DNA of 64,000 nucleotides from Mycobacterium sp. JS623 (lineage in GTDB: Bacteria; Actinomycetota; Actinomycetes; Mycobacteriales; Mycobacteriaceae), in NCBI RefSeq assembly GCF_000328565.1, contig NC_019966.1:1798001-1862000 (forward strand), given 5' to 3'. The notes beneath the pieces were generated by a model that did not search any database, was not told the DNA's origin, and was given only the letters and a program-made list of their open reading frames with translations. The position numbers and the translations under genes are program-made. Below are positions 17,969 through 28,145 of this stretch, piece by piece. Position 1 is the first letter of the stretch. Every line of letters begins with the position of its first letter.

Positions 17969-18450
17969 ATTCCCGTGGTCGAGCCGGGCCGCGCGATCAT
18001 GAGGACGACGACGACCAGCCATAGCAGTGAGAACACGCCGGTGAACATCGACAGACGACGCGCGGTGCGCAGCAGGCGCGAATCCTGGTCGGCGCTCGGC
18101 TTTTCTGAGGCTCCGGTGATGGCGGCCATCAGACCGCGCTGCGCCGGCAGCACCAGGCCGGCAAGCACACCGGCCGCGCCGAGCGTGACGACAAGCGACA
18201 GCACTATCCACAGATCGGTCAGCACGCCCATCTTCACCGCCAGCACGATACCCACGACCGGTACGGCCAACCCCAGCACGGCATAGACACAGGTGATACG
18301 GTGCATCGCCGCTGCGACCGCACTCGACCCGCCGCCGCCATCAACGAGGGCTTGGCGGGCAAACCGCGGAAAGAGACTGGCGGCCACCGTAATTGGACCG
18401 ATAAAGATGATCGACGCAGCGACATGCACGCTCAACAACAACTTGTTCAA
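17965..18450 (-). CDS. four-helix integral membrane protein, DUF2269-like
   Basis: The 161-residue protein has four predicted membrane helices at about residues 5-25, 45-70, 78-100 and 135-155. An N-terminal LLLSVHVAASIIFIGPITVAA pattern and an HRI motif resemble DUF2269-type membrane proteins. The apparent start is a TTG at 18450. It is coupled by ATGA to the following small membrane protein. Function unknown; the family assignment is by general pattern only. Confidence 0.55.
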   Translation of the reverse strand: MNKLLLSVHVAASIIFIGPITVAASLFPRFARQALVDGGGGSSAVAAAMHRITCVYAVLGLAVPVVGIVLAVKMGVLTDLWIVLSLVVTLGAAGVLAGLVLPAQRGLMAAITGASEKPSADQDSRLLRTARRLSMFTGVFSLLWLVVVVLMIARPGSTTGI

Positions 18451-18665
18451 AAGTCATTCCCGCCTTCGGCACGAGGCGCGGTGAAGGGCCCGGCCGCGAG
18501 TGCGCGCTGACGGCCCTTGCGCGCCATCAGCGCAGTCATTGCCCACATCATCGTGGCGGGCCTGGTAGAAATACCAGCGGGCTGAGAGCCATTCTTCACC
18601 GGATTCTTGCCATCGGCACGCCGTCGCCCGCCGTGTGCTGCCGGTCCGGCAACTGCCACGCCAGC

Positions 18666-19612
18666 CTAGGCCGATAACCGTCCACGGAACGTGGAGCGGT
18701 AGCTGCTGGGCGTGACGCCGGCGATGCGCCGAAACTGCTCGCGGAAGTTGGTGCTGGAGGTGAAACCGACTCGCTGCGCGATGTTTTCGACGCTCTCCGG
18801 TGTCGCTTCGAGCAGTTCCTGGGCGTGGCGGATTCGCACACCGATCAACCACTCCATCGGGGTTTGGCCCGTCTCGGCGCGAAATCGCCGGTTCAGCGTG
18901 CGCAGGCTCATCGCCGCGTGCTCGGCGAGGTCTCGCAGTGTCAACGGCTGGCTGACGTTGGCCTCGATCCAGGTCAGCAGTTCGTCGAGGTCGGTACCGA
19001 CGAAGCCTTGATTGCGCAGGATGAACTGTGCCTGCCCGCCACTGCGGTACAGGGGAGCCACCGCCTCACGTGCCGCGTCGGCGGCGACTGCTGCGCCGTA
19101 GTCTCGCTGCACGAGGTGCAGACACAGTCCAAACCCGCCGATGCACCTGCCGAGGTCAAGATTTGGCCTTCGTCGACGAACAGCGCGTCCGGTTCGAGAT
19201 GGACGCGCGGGAACGCCTCGCGGAATGCGGCTGCGGCGCGCCAGTGCGTGGTTGCGCGTCTATCGTCGAGCAGCCCCGCCGCCGCTAACGTGAAGGCGCC
19301 CACACAGATTGACGCGATCCGGGTGCCGCGGTCGAATGCTGTCCGCAGCGCATCTACGACAGCCTCGGGCGCAGGCGCGAGGATACTGTGCCGGCCCGGC
19401 ACCACGATCGTGTCCGCACCTGCCAGTCGGTCTAAGCCGCAGGTGGGAACGATCCGCATCGGACCCGCCGCAATCGCGGGCTCGTCGCCGGCAACGACGA
19501 CCTCATAGCCGCAGCGACCGTCGGGTAGCCGCACTCGGCCCAGACTGTCCACCGGAGTGGACAGGTCAAACGCCACTGAATCGGGCAGCGCCAACACCGC
19601 GACCGTGTGCAT
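18666..19612 (-). pseudogene. GlxA-family AraC-type regulator interrupted by a frameshift
   Basis: Two overlapping minus-strand frames together make one regulator. Frame one (from 19612) has the DJ-1/PfpI-like domain with CVGAFTLAAAG and reads to LTSAGASAGLD. Frame two continues LCLHLVQRDYG-like sequence and contains the AraC helix-turn-helix (LRDLAEHAAMSLRTLNRRF, then VGFTSSTNFREQFRRIAGVTP). One base is missing close to 19126-19130, where family members read GLDLCLHL. It is either an inactivated gene or a sequencing error. It is transcribed away from the DJ-1 protein gene at 19883, a common arrangement in which GlxA-type regulators control that neighbour. Confidence 0.8.
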
Positions 19613-19882
19613 TGCTGCATGCTACGTCCGTGGGGTGGCAATCTGTACTCGGTGTGCAAGTATCCGGCCAGCAGCGGTGCCTACCGGGTTTCCACCGCAG
19701 CGGGGTCAGCCGCGCACGGCGACCACAGCTGGCGGCGATCGCCGCTGATCCCTGTGTGACCTAGATGTCTGCCTTTGCCCGCGCAGTATTGTTACTGGCA
19801 GAGCGTTGGTTTGCGAGGCTGCGCTCAACGACCACAGCAGCGGCAAAATACCGGTGGAATGTGGCTATCACGCCACTAGTGG

Positions 19883-20569
19883 ATGAGCGTAGCCGCCCCA
19901 ATAATGGCTGACATGCATGCGCAAATCGTGTTATTCGACGCGTTCGATCCACTGGACGCCATCGCCCCGTTCGAAGTGCTCTCGGCAGGCAGCGACGCCG
20001 TGGGCGGCGATCTCGTCGTCGAGCTGGTGTCGGCAGAGGGGCCGCGCGAGGTGGTCAGCGGCACCGGCGGCTTGACGCTCACCGCCACCGCGGCACTGGA
20101 CCCCACCAAGCCCGGATACGTGATCGTTCCCGGGGCCAGCGGCCCGATTTCGGCTGACCCCGACGATGGCATCGAGACGATCCCTGTGCTGTTGGCCAAC
20201 GCGGTCGACACTGCGCTGATCCCGTTGATGCGCAAAGCGTTTGACCATCCCGACGTCACCGTCGCCACCGTCTGCGGCGGCTCTGTTCTGCTGGCGATGG
20301 CCGGGCTCATCGAGGACCGCCACGCCACCACACATGTTCTGGGAATCGACGTCCTGGACGCCGCCGGTGTACGTGCGGTGCGCGCCCGCGTCGTCGACGA
20401 CGGCGACTTCGTCAGCGGCGGAGGCGTGACGTCGGGACTGGATCTCGGGCTGCACCTGTTGCACCGCTCCTACGGGCCGCGGGTCGCTCACGCCGTTGAG
20501 CAACTATTCGAATACGAACGCCGCGGCACGGTGTGGGCGCCGTCCGGGCACGAACCGGTGGAGGTATAG
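19883..20569 (+). CDS. DJ-1/PfpI-family protein
   Basis: The product of up to 228 residues (an alternative ATG at 19904 gives 221) belongs to the class I glutamine amidotransferase-like DJ-1/PfpI group. The nucleophile elbow VCGGSVLLAMAG has Cys131, and GYVIVPGASGP, a following DRHATTH and GGGVTSGLDLGLHLL complete the family pattern seen in isonitrile hydratases and related proteins. It is divergent from a GlxA-type regulator that shares the same fold and is directly followed by a small conserved-looking gene. The substrate is unknown. Confidence 0.8.
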   Translation: MSVAAPIMADMHAQIVLFDAFDPLDAIAPFEVLSAGSDAVGGDLVVELVSAEGPREVVSGTGGLTLTATAALDPTKPGYVIVPGASGPISADPDDGIETIPVLLANAVDTALIPLMRKAFDHPDVTVATVCGGSVLLAMAGLIEDRHATTHVLGIDVLDAAGVRAVRARVVDDGDFVSGGGVTSGLDLGLHLLHRSYGPRVAHAVEQLFEYERRGTVWAPSGHEPVEV

Positions 20570-20869
20570 ATGAGCGTGGTAGGGGATTGGGACGTCACGA
20601 TCAAGACGCCGATCGGCTCGTTGGCGGTGAGTTACACGTTCAGCCAGGCCGATAAAGGACTGGCTGGCACCGCGACGCTGAAGGGCGATACGGTTCCGCT
20701 GCAAGATATTTCGGTCGACGGCGACCGGGTGACGTGGCACCAGTCGGTCAAGAAGCCGATGCGGCTCAACTTGGACTTCGATGTGGTGGTCAGTGGCGAC
20801 GAGCTATCCGGTCACTCACGGGCCGGGCGGCTGCCGCGCTCAGCGGTCACCGGCACACGCCGCGGCTGA
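20570..20869 (+). CDS. small hypothetical protein downstream of the DJ-1 gene
   Basis: The ATG at 20570 directly follows the stop of the preceding gene and has GGAGGT at 20561-20566. The 99-residue product is predicted all-beta: a pattern of alternating strands GDWDVTIKTPIGSLAVSYTF and VPLQDISVDGDRVTWHQSV suggests a lipocalin-like or beta-barrel domain. The coupling implies a joint role with the DJ-1 protein. I do not know a characterised member. Confidence 0.65.
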   Translation: MSVVGDWDVTIKTPIGSLAVSYTFSQADKGLAGTATLKGDTVPLQDISVDGDRVTWHQSVKKPMRLNLDFDVVVSGDELSGHSRAGRLPRSAVTGTRRG

Positions 20870-20998
20870 CCGCCCGCCACGCCATCGCAGGAGTCGGCGC
20901 GTGCGGTTTGGCGCTGCCGTCACATGAGGGCCGCTGTGATCGTGCGCCCGGACGACAACGCCTATGAGAGCGAATAGTTGGGATCTGCTGTCACAGCG

Positions 20999-21949
20999 TC
21001 ATTGTTCGCGGTCGAGTTGGTCGTAGAAGGCACGCACTGCGTATCGGATGTTGCGTGGTCCATCCCACGTGGGCCAGGTGGTTTGAGCGTGCTCGGCGAT
21101 CCTGGCGGCCGCTTCGGCGTGTGATGCTCCCGCGAGCCGCTGTTGGCGGGCTTGCTCGGACAGATAGACCAAGTAGTCGCGGACCGCGGCGATCTGACCG
21201 ACGTCGGTGAGCTCGCCGTGGCCGGGCACCACGATGTCGGGCGACGTTGCGATGAGCCGGTCGAGTGTGTCGATCCAGCGTCGCCCGTCGAAGTCAGTGT
21301 CGAAGGGGGGGAAGTACGGAAGTATGGGGAACATTCGAGTCTCGAAGAGGTCGCCCCCGAACAGGACCCGATCGTCGATGTGCACGGTTTGGTCGTCGGT
21401 GGTGTGGGCAGGTCCGCACTGTCTCAGCACCGCGCGTGTGCCGCCGAGGTCGATCTCCAGACGCCGCTCGTAGGAGACGTCGCAGTCGACGAGCTCGAGG
21501 CCATCCAATCTGGCAGCCACGTGGGGGCTGAGCGTTTGGAAGGTGTGCACGTACGTTGCGGCGTGATGGTGCAGTCTGTGGCGCTGCGCATCGCTGTAAA
21601 CGATGGTGGCCGCCCCTTGGAACGCTTGCGCACCAAACCCGTGACCTGGATCGAACTGGGTGATGGCCAGAAACAATTTGCGATCGCCGGCCAACCGGCG
21701 GGCGTGCTCGAGGACGACGGCTCCATTGCTGGGTCCGATCCCCGTGTCGACGACCAGGGCGGCGTGGTCACCCAGCACGATGCCGATGTTGGGAACGAAC
21801 GGTACGCGGTTATCGCCGATGACAAACACGCCCTCGGAGACTTCGACGGGTTCTCCTGAGACCGCGGGGTCGACGATTCCAGGAAGGTATCCATCGGCCC
21901 TCGAGGTCAGATGACCGTCGCAGCCCCGCAATGTGTCCGGGTTGCTCAT
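20999..21949 (-). CDS. MBL-fold protein with degenerate metal-binding motif
   Basis: The 316-residue protein starts at 21949 behind AAAGGAG. It is a clear paralogue of the divergent neighbour at 22254 (shared VPNIGIV, VDTGIGP, GHGFGAQAF, PYFPPFD, VVPGHGE). The canonical metal motif reads HFHPEH in the neighbour but QFDPGH here (Gln98, Asp100, Gly102, His103), so three ligand positions are changed. The later PAHTTDD and GHGE segments remain. It may bind metal differently, act on another substrate or be a non-catalytic partner. An ATCTG-type operator lies at 21977-21995 before its start, suggesting control by the TetR regulator at 28146. Confidence 0.8.
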   Translation of the reverse strand: MSNPDTLRGCDGHLTSRADGYLPGIVDPAVSGEPVEVSEGVFVIGDNRVPFVPNIGIVLGDHAALVVDTGIGPSNGAVVLEHARRLAGDRKLFLAITQFDPGHGFGAQAFQGAATIVYSDAQRHRLHHHAATYVHTFQTLSPHVAARLDGLELVDCDVSYERRLEIDLGGTRAVLRQCGPAHTTDDQTVHIDDRVLFGGDLFETRMFPILPYFPPFDTDFDGRRWIDTLDRLIATSPDIVVPGHGELTDVGQIAAVRDYLVYLSEQARQQRLAGASHAEAAARIAEHAQTTWPTWDGPRNIRYAVRAFYDQLDREQ

Positions 21950-21976
21950 GAGTGCTCCTTTGCCAGTGCGGTGCTG

Positions 21977-21995
21977 ATCTGATCGTGGTCGAAAT
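21977..21995 (-). promoter_or_regulatory. operator-like site upstream of the degenerate MBL gene
   Basis: ATCTGATCGTGGTCGAAAT matches the consensus ATCTG-N9-CRRAT-like pattern seen at 22222, 28894 and 11095, though it is the weakest member. It sits 28 bases before the start codon. Confidence 0.45.
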
Positions 21996-22156
21996 CTATT
22001 GGAGTGAAAGGGGATATAGATCCACTGCGGCGCCATGGGGTGGCGGGCCGAGTGTGCGAGTAAGTTGGCCGCGCTGCATTCGCTGAGGCCGCGCCCCGCG
22101 CGCGCCAAACGGATCGGTGTCCACGCCATACGGGCAGCGGGCTTTGGTCACGCGTT

Positions 22157-22199
22157 GCATCTTAACATCGATCAAATCAAATCTGTACGGTGTTCAGAT
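22157..22199 (+). promoter_or_regulatory. promoter block with operator site 1 for the MBL-FAD-mmpSL operon
   Basis: GCATCTTAACATCGATCAAAT at 22157-22177 is identical to 28870-28890 upstream of the TetR gene, counting one base more (21) here. It is followed in both places by a 19-bp inverted repeat, here ATCTGTACGGTGTTCAGAT (22181-22199). The shared block of about 45 bases strongly suggests that the TetR protein encoded at 28146-28865 binds both promoters. Confidence 0.7.
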
Positions 22200-22221
22200 A
22201 GCGTGCTATCGTGGCGACAGC

Positions 22222-22240
22222 ATTTGAACACTGATCAGAT
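22222..22240 (+). promoter_or_regulatory. operator site 2 upstream of the MBL-fold hydrolase gene
   Basis: ATTTGAACACTGATCAGAT is an imperfect inverted repeat in reverse orientation to site 1 and ends immediately before the ribosome-binding AGGGAG of the gene at 22254. A protein bound here would block transcription or translation initiation. Confidence 0.65.
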
Positions 22241-22253
22241 AGGGAGTGGGTAG

Positions 22254-23183
22254 ATGTGCAGCATTGACGTCGAGGCGGCTGGTCCCGACGGGGTGGCCGA
22301 GGTGCATGATGCGACGGCCCCGCTCGTGGCGGGCGAGCCCGTCGAGGTCAGTGCGGGGGTGTATGTAGTTCCCGATCGCCGGGTGCCGCTGGTGCCCAAT
22401 GTGGGGATCGTGGTGGGACAGCGCGCGGCGTTGGTGGTCGATACCGGTATCGGTCCGCGCAACGGTGCCTATGTGCTGGAGCAGGCCAGGGAGCTGGCCA
22501 AGGATCGCCCGCTGTTTCTGACCACTACGCACTTTCATCCAGAGCACGGTTTCGGTGCGCAGGCGTTCAAGGGTGCGGCGACCATCGTCTACAACGCCGC
22601 TCAACGCGACGAGTTGCACCGCAAGGGACAGGCGTATCTGGGCATGTTCAAGGGCCTCAGTCCGGTGTTCGCCGCCGAACTTGACGATGTCGAGCTGGTG
22701 GACCCCGATGTGGTCTACCAGACTTCGTCCGAAATCGATCTGGGTGGAACGCGGGTCACGTTGCGCTCGATCGGGCCCGCGCACAGTGCGGGTGACCAGG
22801 TGATTCTCGTCGATGACCGGGTGCTGTTCACCGGGGATCTGGTGGAGCACCGGATGTTTCCGCTGGCGCCCTACTTTCCGCCGTTTGACGTCGACAGCGA
22901 GGTCGCCCGCTGGATCGGGCTGCTGGACGAACTGCTGAGCCTCAAGGCAGAAGTCGTGGTACCCGGCCACGGCGAGATCGCGGAGAACACCATCGTGGCC
23001 TACCGCGACTATTTCGACTACGTGCGCGCCGAGACGACCCGACTGCACAAGGCCGGCGCGTCCGCCAAGGAGGCGGCCGAAGCGATCGTTCTGGACGCCC
23101 GTGACCGCTGGAGCGACTGGGACAACCCCGACTGGATCCCCTTTGTCGCCAACGCGTTCTACCGAAGCATCGAGGCCGCATGA
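22254..23183 (+). CDS. MBL-fold metallo-hydrolase
   Basis: The 309-residue protein is a metallo-beta-lactamase-fold enzyme with an unusual zinc motif HFHPEH (His93, His95, Glu97, His98), where Glu replaces the usual Asp. PAHSAGD, FTGDLVEHRMFP and VPGHGEI provide the remaining metal and fold positions. It starts the operon MBL - FAD monooxygenase - mmpS - mmpL; its stop overlaps the start of the next gene by ATGA. The promoter carries two operators shared with the TetR gene at 28146. A hydrolytic detoxification step before oxidation and export is a reasonable inference. A diverged paralogue is transcribed in the opposite direction. Confidence 0.85.
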   Translation: MCSIDVEAAGPDGVAEVHDATAPLVAGEPVEVSAGVYVVPDRRVPLVPNVGIVVGQRAALVVDTGIGPRNGAYVLEQARELAKDRPLFLTTTHFHPEHGFGAQAFKGAATIVYNAAQRDELHRKGQAYLGMFKGLSPVFAAELDDVELVDPDVVYQTSSEIDLGGTRVTLRSIGPAHSAGDQVILVDDRVLFTGDLVEHRMFPLAPYFPPFDVDSEVARWIGLLDELLSLKAEVVVPGHGEIAENTIVAYRDYFDYVRAETTRLHKAGASAKEAAEAIVLDARDRWSDWDNPDWIPFVANAFYRSIEAA

Positions 23184-24412
23184 CCGCCAATCCCGCCAAC
23201 GGCCAGACGCGCGATCAGCTGACCCCCATATCCACCGAAGTCCTCATCGTCGGCGGCGGTCCGGTAGGACTGGCGACCGCAATCGCCCTGCAGCAGGCCG
23301 GTGTCGACGTCATCGTGTTGGAGAAGCGGTACGCCCGTGAATCGACGACATCGCGCGCGATGGTGGTCCACGCCCGCACTCTGGAGGTCCTCGAAGACCT
23401 CGGGATGACCGAGACTCTGGTGGCCAGCGGTCATCGCGCCTCCGCGTTCATGTTCCATGAGGGCGCAAAAACACTGCTGCGCTTACCTTTCGACGGTCTA
23501 CCGACGAAGTACCCCTACATGCTGTTGGTGCCGCAGTGGCGCACCGAGCAGATTCTCGAGGAACGCCTGACCGCGTTGGGCCCGAAGGTCCGTTACGGGT
23601 GGACGTTCCGCGGACTGCGCCAGCACGTGGCCGGTGTCGACGTCCAGGTGGACGACCCCGACGGCGCGCATCGTGTGATTCGAGCCCAGCTCGTGATAGG
23701 CGCCGACGGCGGCAGGAGTGCGGTACGCGGTGCAGTCGAGATCCCGTTCGTCGGTGAGGATTACGCAGGCGACTTCCTTCTTGCCGACGTCGACATGACC
23801 GCGGACCTCAGTGATGACGCGATCCACAACTTCCTGGCGCCCGAGGGCATGATGGTGATCGAACGACTGCCCGACGGCAAATGGCGCATCGTGACCACCG
23901 ACGTGCCCACCGCGGCCGCACCCACCCGCGAGGCGCTTCAGGCGCTGGTCCATGCCCGAGCCACCACGACGGCACGGATCGGGTCGATAGCCTGGATGTC
24001 GCGCTACGGGGTGGCCCATCGCATCGCCGCGGCGTATCGACGGGACCGCGTCTTACTGGCCGGCGATGCAGCCCACCAACACAGCCCGGCCGGCGGGCAG
24101 GGCATGAACACCGGTATCCAGGACGCGGTCGTACTCGCGGAACTCGCACATGCCGCTCTGCGCCTAGACGATCTGACCCTGCTCGACGAGTACGAGCGCC
24201 GACGCCGCAAAGTCGCCAAGGGCGTGATCCGGTTGACCGATCGGTTCACCCGCCTGGTGACGGTGCGCACCACCGTGAACCGCCGACTACGCAACATCGC
24301 TTTGAGGGTGGTGGGTCGGCTACCCGGTGTCCGACGCGCGATCGCCATGCGCATATCCGAACTGACCAACAGGGACACCCCGGCGACGCTTCCCGCCGAA
24401 GCCTATTGGTGA
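23180..24412 (+). CDS. PHBH-type FAD-dependent monooxygenase
   Basis: The 410-residue group A flavin monooxygenase has GGGPVGLATAIAL near the N-terminus, the DG motif IGADGGRSAVRG and the GD motif LLAGDAAHQHSPAGGQGMNTG. It overlaps the MBL gene by ATGA. Family members hydroxylate aromatics or polyketides, and some inactivate antibiotics. Placed between a hydrolase and an MmpS/MmpL exporter under a TetR repressor, it may modify a toxic or self-made aromatic compound. A decayed copy of its central part lies at 27870-27977, after mmpL. Confidence 0.85.
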   Translation: MTANPANGQTRDQLTPISTEVLIVGGGPVGLATAIALQQAGVDVIVLEKRYARESTTSRAMVVHARTLEVLEDLGMTETLVASGHRASAFMFHEGAKTLLRLPFDGLPTKYPYMLLVPQWRTEQILEERLTALGPKVRYGWTFRGLRQHVAGVDVQVDDPDGAHRVIRAQLVIGADGGRSAVRGAVEIPFVGEDYAGDFLLADVDMTADLSDDAIHNFLAPEGMMVIERLPDGKWRIVTTDVPTAAAPTREALQALVHARATTTARIGSIAWMSRYGVAHRIAAAYRRDRVLLAGDAAHQHSPAGGQGMNTGIQDAVVLAELAHAALRLDDLTLLDEYERRRRKVAKGVIRLTDRFTRLVTVRTTVNRRLRNIALRVVGRLPGVRRAIAMRISELTNRDTPATLPAEAYW

Positions 24413-24495
24413 TCGACCGCCACTCACGGAGAAGCGTTATGGCACCGGCTTGGGTGTCGTAGGACAGCTAAGGACCTCTCGCCTAAAGGTGCGAC

Positions 24496-24969
24496 GTGGA
24501 CCTATTCTCGAAAGGCCCAGAGATGCAAGGGTTCTCGGCACGCACCCTCGTCAGACGGCGATGGACGTTCATCGTGGCCGTGCTCGTGGTGGCTCTCGTC
24601 GGCTTCACCGTTTATCGGTTGCATGGCATATTCGGCTCGAACAACGCGGTGTCACGTCCCAGTGCGGACTCCCTGGAGAACACGGGCTATAACCCCAAGC
24701 GCGTCCTGTTCGAAGTCTTCGGGTCCCCGGGCTCGGTCGCCACCATCAACTTCCTGGACGAACACGCCCAACCCCAGCGCGTCACGGATGCGCCCCTGCC
24801 GTGGTCACAACTGTTGACCACGGATGACCCAGTCCTCTTCGCTGACCTCCGTGCGCAGGGGGATGGCGTTTCCATCGGTTGCCGCATCACCGTCAATGGT
24901 GTGGTCAAGGACGAAAGGTCCATCAACAACGTGAACGGTTACATCGCTTGCCTGGACAAGTCAGCATGA
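24496..24969 (+). CDS. MmpS-family accessory membrane protein
   Basis: The 157-residue protein starts at GTG 24496 behind AAAGGT (an internal ATG at 24523 is possible). One membrane helix lies at about residues 23-42 ([24 protein letters not shown]), followed by an extracytoplasmic beta domain with [20 protein letters not shown] and a C-terminal [12 protein letters not shown], the MmpS pattern. MmpS proteins assist MmpL exporters. The stop overlaps the start of the mmpL gene by ATGA. Confidence 0.9.
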   Translation: MDLFSKGPEMQGFSARTLVRRRWTFIVAVLVVALVGFTVYRLHGIFGSNNAVSRPSADSLENTGYNPKRVLFEVFGSPGSVATINFLDEHAQPQRVTDAPLPWSQLLTTDDPVLFADLRAQGDGVSIGCRITVNGVVKDERSINNVNGYIACLDKSA

Positions 24970-27869
24970 ACGACCACCGCGTGGATGATCGAGTCGAATC
25001 GACGGCCGAGGGTTCTAGGCTGGCGCGAATCATCCGGCGGCTCGCCGTGCCGATCCTGCTGGCCTGGGTCGCCGTCGCCGTTCTCACGAATGTTCTTGCG
25101 CCACAGTTGGAAGTGGTCGGAGCGGCACATTCGGTGGCGCAGAGCTCGCCGGACTCGCCGGCGTTGCAGGCGTTCAACCACATCGGCAAGGTCTTCGGCG
25201 AGTTCGACTCCGACAGCGCGGCCATGATCGTGCTCGAAGGCGACCAGCCTCTTGGCGCGGATGCCCATCACTTCTACGACACCCTGGTGAAGCGCATGTC
25301 CCAGGACACCAAACACGTCGAGCACATTCAAGACTTCTGGGGTGACCCGCTCACGGCGGGCGGTTCGCAGAGCAAGGACGGCAAGGCCGCTTACGTCCAG
25401 GTGTACTTGGCCGGCAACCAGGGCCAGGCACTGTCCAACGAATCCGTCGACGCCGTCCGCGAGATCGTGGCGAGCACGCCGGCACCGCCTGGGGTCAAGG
25501 CCTACGTCACCGGTGCGGCGCCACTGGTCACCGACAACTTCGAGGTGGGCAGCAAGAGCACCGAGAAGGTCACCACTATCACCTTGTTGGTCATCGCGTT
25601 GATGTTGCTCGTCGTCTACCGTTCCATCGCCACGACGCTCATCATGCTCGTCACGGTCCTCGTCGAATTGGTCGCCGCCCGAGGTGTCGTCGCCGTGCTC
25701 GCGAATTGGGGAATCATTGGGCTGTCGACCTATTCGACGAATCTACTGACGCTGTTGGCGATTGCCGCGGGCACGGACTATGCCATCTTCGTGGTTGGCC
25801 GCTATCAGGAAGCACGCAACCGCGGAGAGGAGCGAGCAGCGGCGTATCACGACATGTTCCGCGGAACCGTGCACGTGATCGTCGGCTCTGGACTGACCAT
25901 CGCCGGGGCGGTGGCGTGCCTGTACTTCACCAGGCTGCCGTACTTCCAGAGCTTGGGCGTGCCCGCCGCCATCGGAGTACTTGTGACCTTGGCGGCCGCG
26001 CTGACCCTGGGGCCGGCCGTGCTGGTCATCGGCAGCCGTTTCGGACTGTTGGAGCCGAAACGCAAAGTGCGCGCAAGCAGATGGCGCCGCATTGGTACCG
26101 CCATCGTGCGTTGGCCCGGTCCGGTCCTGGTCGTATCGTGCGCGATCGCTCTGGTCGGTCTGCTCGCCCTACCCGGGTATAAGACCAGCTACGACGCCCG
26201 TCCCTATCTGCCTGCGTCGGCGCCGGCCAACGTCGGCTACGCTGCGGCCGAACGCCATTTCTCCCAAGCCCGGCTCAACCCCGAGTTGCTGATGGTCGAG
26301 ACCGATCATGACATGCGAAACCCCGCCGACATGCTCATCCTCGAACGCGTTGCCAAGGCCGTTCTGCACACTCCCGGCGTATCCCTGGTGCAGTCGATCA
26401 CCCGGCCGCTGGGGACGCCAATCACCCACAGCTCCATTCCATTTCAGATCAGCGCATCAAGCGCCAGCCAAATCATGAACCTCGGCTACCAACAGGACCG
26501 GGCGACCGATCTGCTCAAGCAGGCCAACGACATCTCCAACACCATCGACATCCTTAAACGACAAGTGGCGTTACAGCAGGCCAGCGCTGCCGCCACCCAC
26601 GAGCAGACCCAGGCGTTCCACCAGACCGTGGCAACGGTCAACGAACTGCGCGACAAGATCGCCAACTTCGACGACTTCTTCCGGCCGCTGCGCAATTACT
26701 TCTACTGGGAGCCGCATTGTTTCGACATCCCCTCCTGTGCGGCCTTGAGATCGGTCTTCGACGCGCTCGACGGCATCGACGCGCTCACCGATCAATTCGG
26801 GCAGATCACGACAAGCCTCGACAAGCTCGACGCCCTCCAACCGCAACTGGTGGCCCTGTTGCCTCCGCAGATCGCCATTCAAGAACGAAACCGCGACCTC
26901 ACCCTGTCCAACTACGCCACGACGGCCGGAACCGACGCCCAGAACCAGGAGGCACTGCGCAACGCGACCGCACTTGGCCAAGCCTTCGACACCGCCAAGA
27001 ACGACGACACCTTCTACCTCCCACCGGAAGCCTTCGACAACGCCGACTTCAAGCGCGGACTCAAACTGTTCCTCTCGCCCGACGGCAAAGCCGCCCGCAT
27101 GATCATCACCCACGAGGGCAATCCCGCTACCCCTGAGGGCATCTCGCACGTCGACGCCATCAAGAACTCCGCATTCGACGCCATCAAGGCCACTCCACTG
27201 GCGGATGCCAAGGTCTACCTCGCGGGAACGGCGGCAACGTACAAGGACATTCGGGACGGCGCCAAATACGATCTGATCATCGCCGCGCTGGCCGCAATGA
27301 GCCTCATCCTGCTCATCATGATCTTCATCACCCGAAGTTTGGTTGCCGCCCTGGTCATAGTCGGCACGGTAGCGCTGTCATTGGGGGCATCGTTCGGCCT
27401 GTCGGTGCTGGTGTGGCAGTACGTCCTCGGCATCCCGTTGTACTGGATCGTGCTGGCGCTGGCGGTCATCCTGCTCCTGGCCGTCGGCGCCGACTACAAC
27501 CTGCTATTGATATCCCGGTTCAAGGAAGAGATCGGGGCGGGACTCAAGACCGGCGTGATCCGCGCCATGGCCGGCACCGGCGGGGTCGTGACCGCAGCAG
27601 GTCTGGTGTTCGCCGCCACCATGTCCTCGTTCGTGTTCAGCGATCTGCGTGTCCTCGGCCAGATCGGCACCACCATCGGCCTCGGTCTGCTCTTCGACAC
27701 CTTGATCGTGCGGTCGTTCATGACGCCGTCCGTCGCAGCGCTGCTCGGCCGCTGGTTCTGGTGGCCACAGAACGTGCGACCGCGGCCCGCCAGCCGAATG
27801 TTGCGCCCCTACGGATCCCGTACCGCAGTCCGAGGACTGCTTGAACCAGAACCGCAGGACGCCATCTGA
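24966..27869 (+). CDS. MmpL-family RND transporter
   Basis: The 967-residue transporter has the MmpL layout: a first membrane helix near residue 30, a large extracytoplasmic domain, then membrane helices with [20 protein letters not shown] (~268-287). A second large soluble domain has a coiled-coil-like stretch (~515-570, rich in Gln, Ala and Glu). The second helix bundle carries [18 protein letters not shown] (~838-855). MmpL proteins export lipids, siderophores or drugs using the proton gradient. Coupling to mmpS and to two modifying enzymes, together with shared TetR-type operators, suggests an inducible detoxification or export role. The cargo cannot be read from sequence. Confidence 0.92.
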   Translation: MNDHRVDDRVESTAEGSRLARIIRRLAVPILLAWVAVAVLTNVLAPQLEVVGAAHSVAQSSPDSPALQAFNHIGKVFGEFDSDSAAMIVLEGDQPLGADAHHFYDTLVKRMSQDTKHVEHIQDFWGDPLTAGGSQSKDGKAAYVQVYLAGNQGQALSNESVDAVREIVASTPAPPGVKAYVTGAAPLVTDNFEVGSKSTEKVTTITLLVIALMLLVVYRSIATTLIMLVTVLVELVAARGVVAVLANWGIIGLSTYSTNLLTLLAIAAGTDYAIFVVGRYQEARNRGEERAAAYHDMFRGTVHVIVGSGLTIAGAVACLYFTRLPYFQSLGVPAAIGVLVTLAAALTLGPAVLVIGSRFGLLEPKRKVRASRWRRIGTAIVRWPGPVLVVSCAIALVGLLALPGYKTSYDARPYLPASAPANVGYAAAERHFSQARLNPELLMVETDHDMRNPADMLILERVAKAVLHTPGVSLVQSITRPLGTPITHSSIPFQISASSASQIMNLGYQQDRATDLLKQANDISNTIDILKRQVALQQASAAATHEQTQAFHQTVATVNELRDKIANFDDFFRPLRNYFYWEPHCFDIPSCAALRSVFDALDGIDALTDQFGQITTSLDKLDALQPQLVALLPPQIAIQERNRDLTLSNYATTAGTDAQNQEALRNATALGQAFDTAKNDDTFYLPPEAFDNADFKRGLKLFLSPDGKAARMIITHEGNPATPEGISHVDAIKNSAFDAIKATPLADAKVYLAGTAATYKDIRDGAKYDLIIAALAAMSLILLIMIFITRSLVAALVIVGTVALSLGASFGLSVLVWQYVLGIPLYWIVLALAVILLLAVGADYNLLLISRFKEEIGAGLKTGVIRAMAGTGGVVTAAGLVFAATMSSFVFSDLRVLGQIGTTIGLGLLFDTLIVRSFMTPSVAALLGRWFWWPQNVRPRPASRMLRPYGSRTAVRGLLEPEPQDAI

Positions 27870-27977
27870 TGTGCCACCACGGCCGCCGCTCCAACCCGCG
27901 ATGAGCTGCCGGCGCTGGTCCACGCCTGGGCGACCGCTACCGCACGGATCGGCTCGATTGCCTGGATGCCGCGCTAA
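27870..27977 (+). pseudogene. scrap of a duplicated FAD monooxygenase gene
   Basis: These 108 bases align with the internal segment 23903-24007 of the FAD monooxygenase gene (about 80 percent by eye), encoding PTRDELPALVHAWATATARIGSIAW in one frame with small indels. It begins right after the mmpL stop and ends in a stop codon. It is a remnant of a second operon copy, like the MBL scrap near 11.1 kb. Confidence 0.7.
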
Positions 27978-28145
27978 CAGGAAAACTGTTGCGCCGCAAG
28001 ATCGACGAGCTTGACGAGCATCGTGGCGCACTTTACCGAGGCCACCGAGATGGCGAGGCACTCATCGAGGTCAGCGGCGAATGTCGTACGCTCGCGAAGC
28101 AAGGCGCCAGCGATATCCGGTTGCCCTCCTCGGTCCGCGTGCTGG

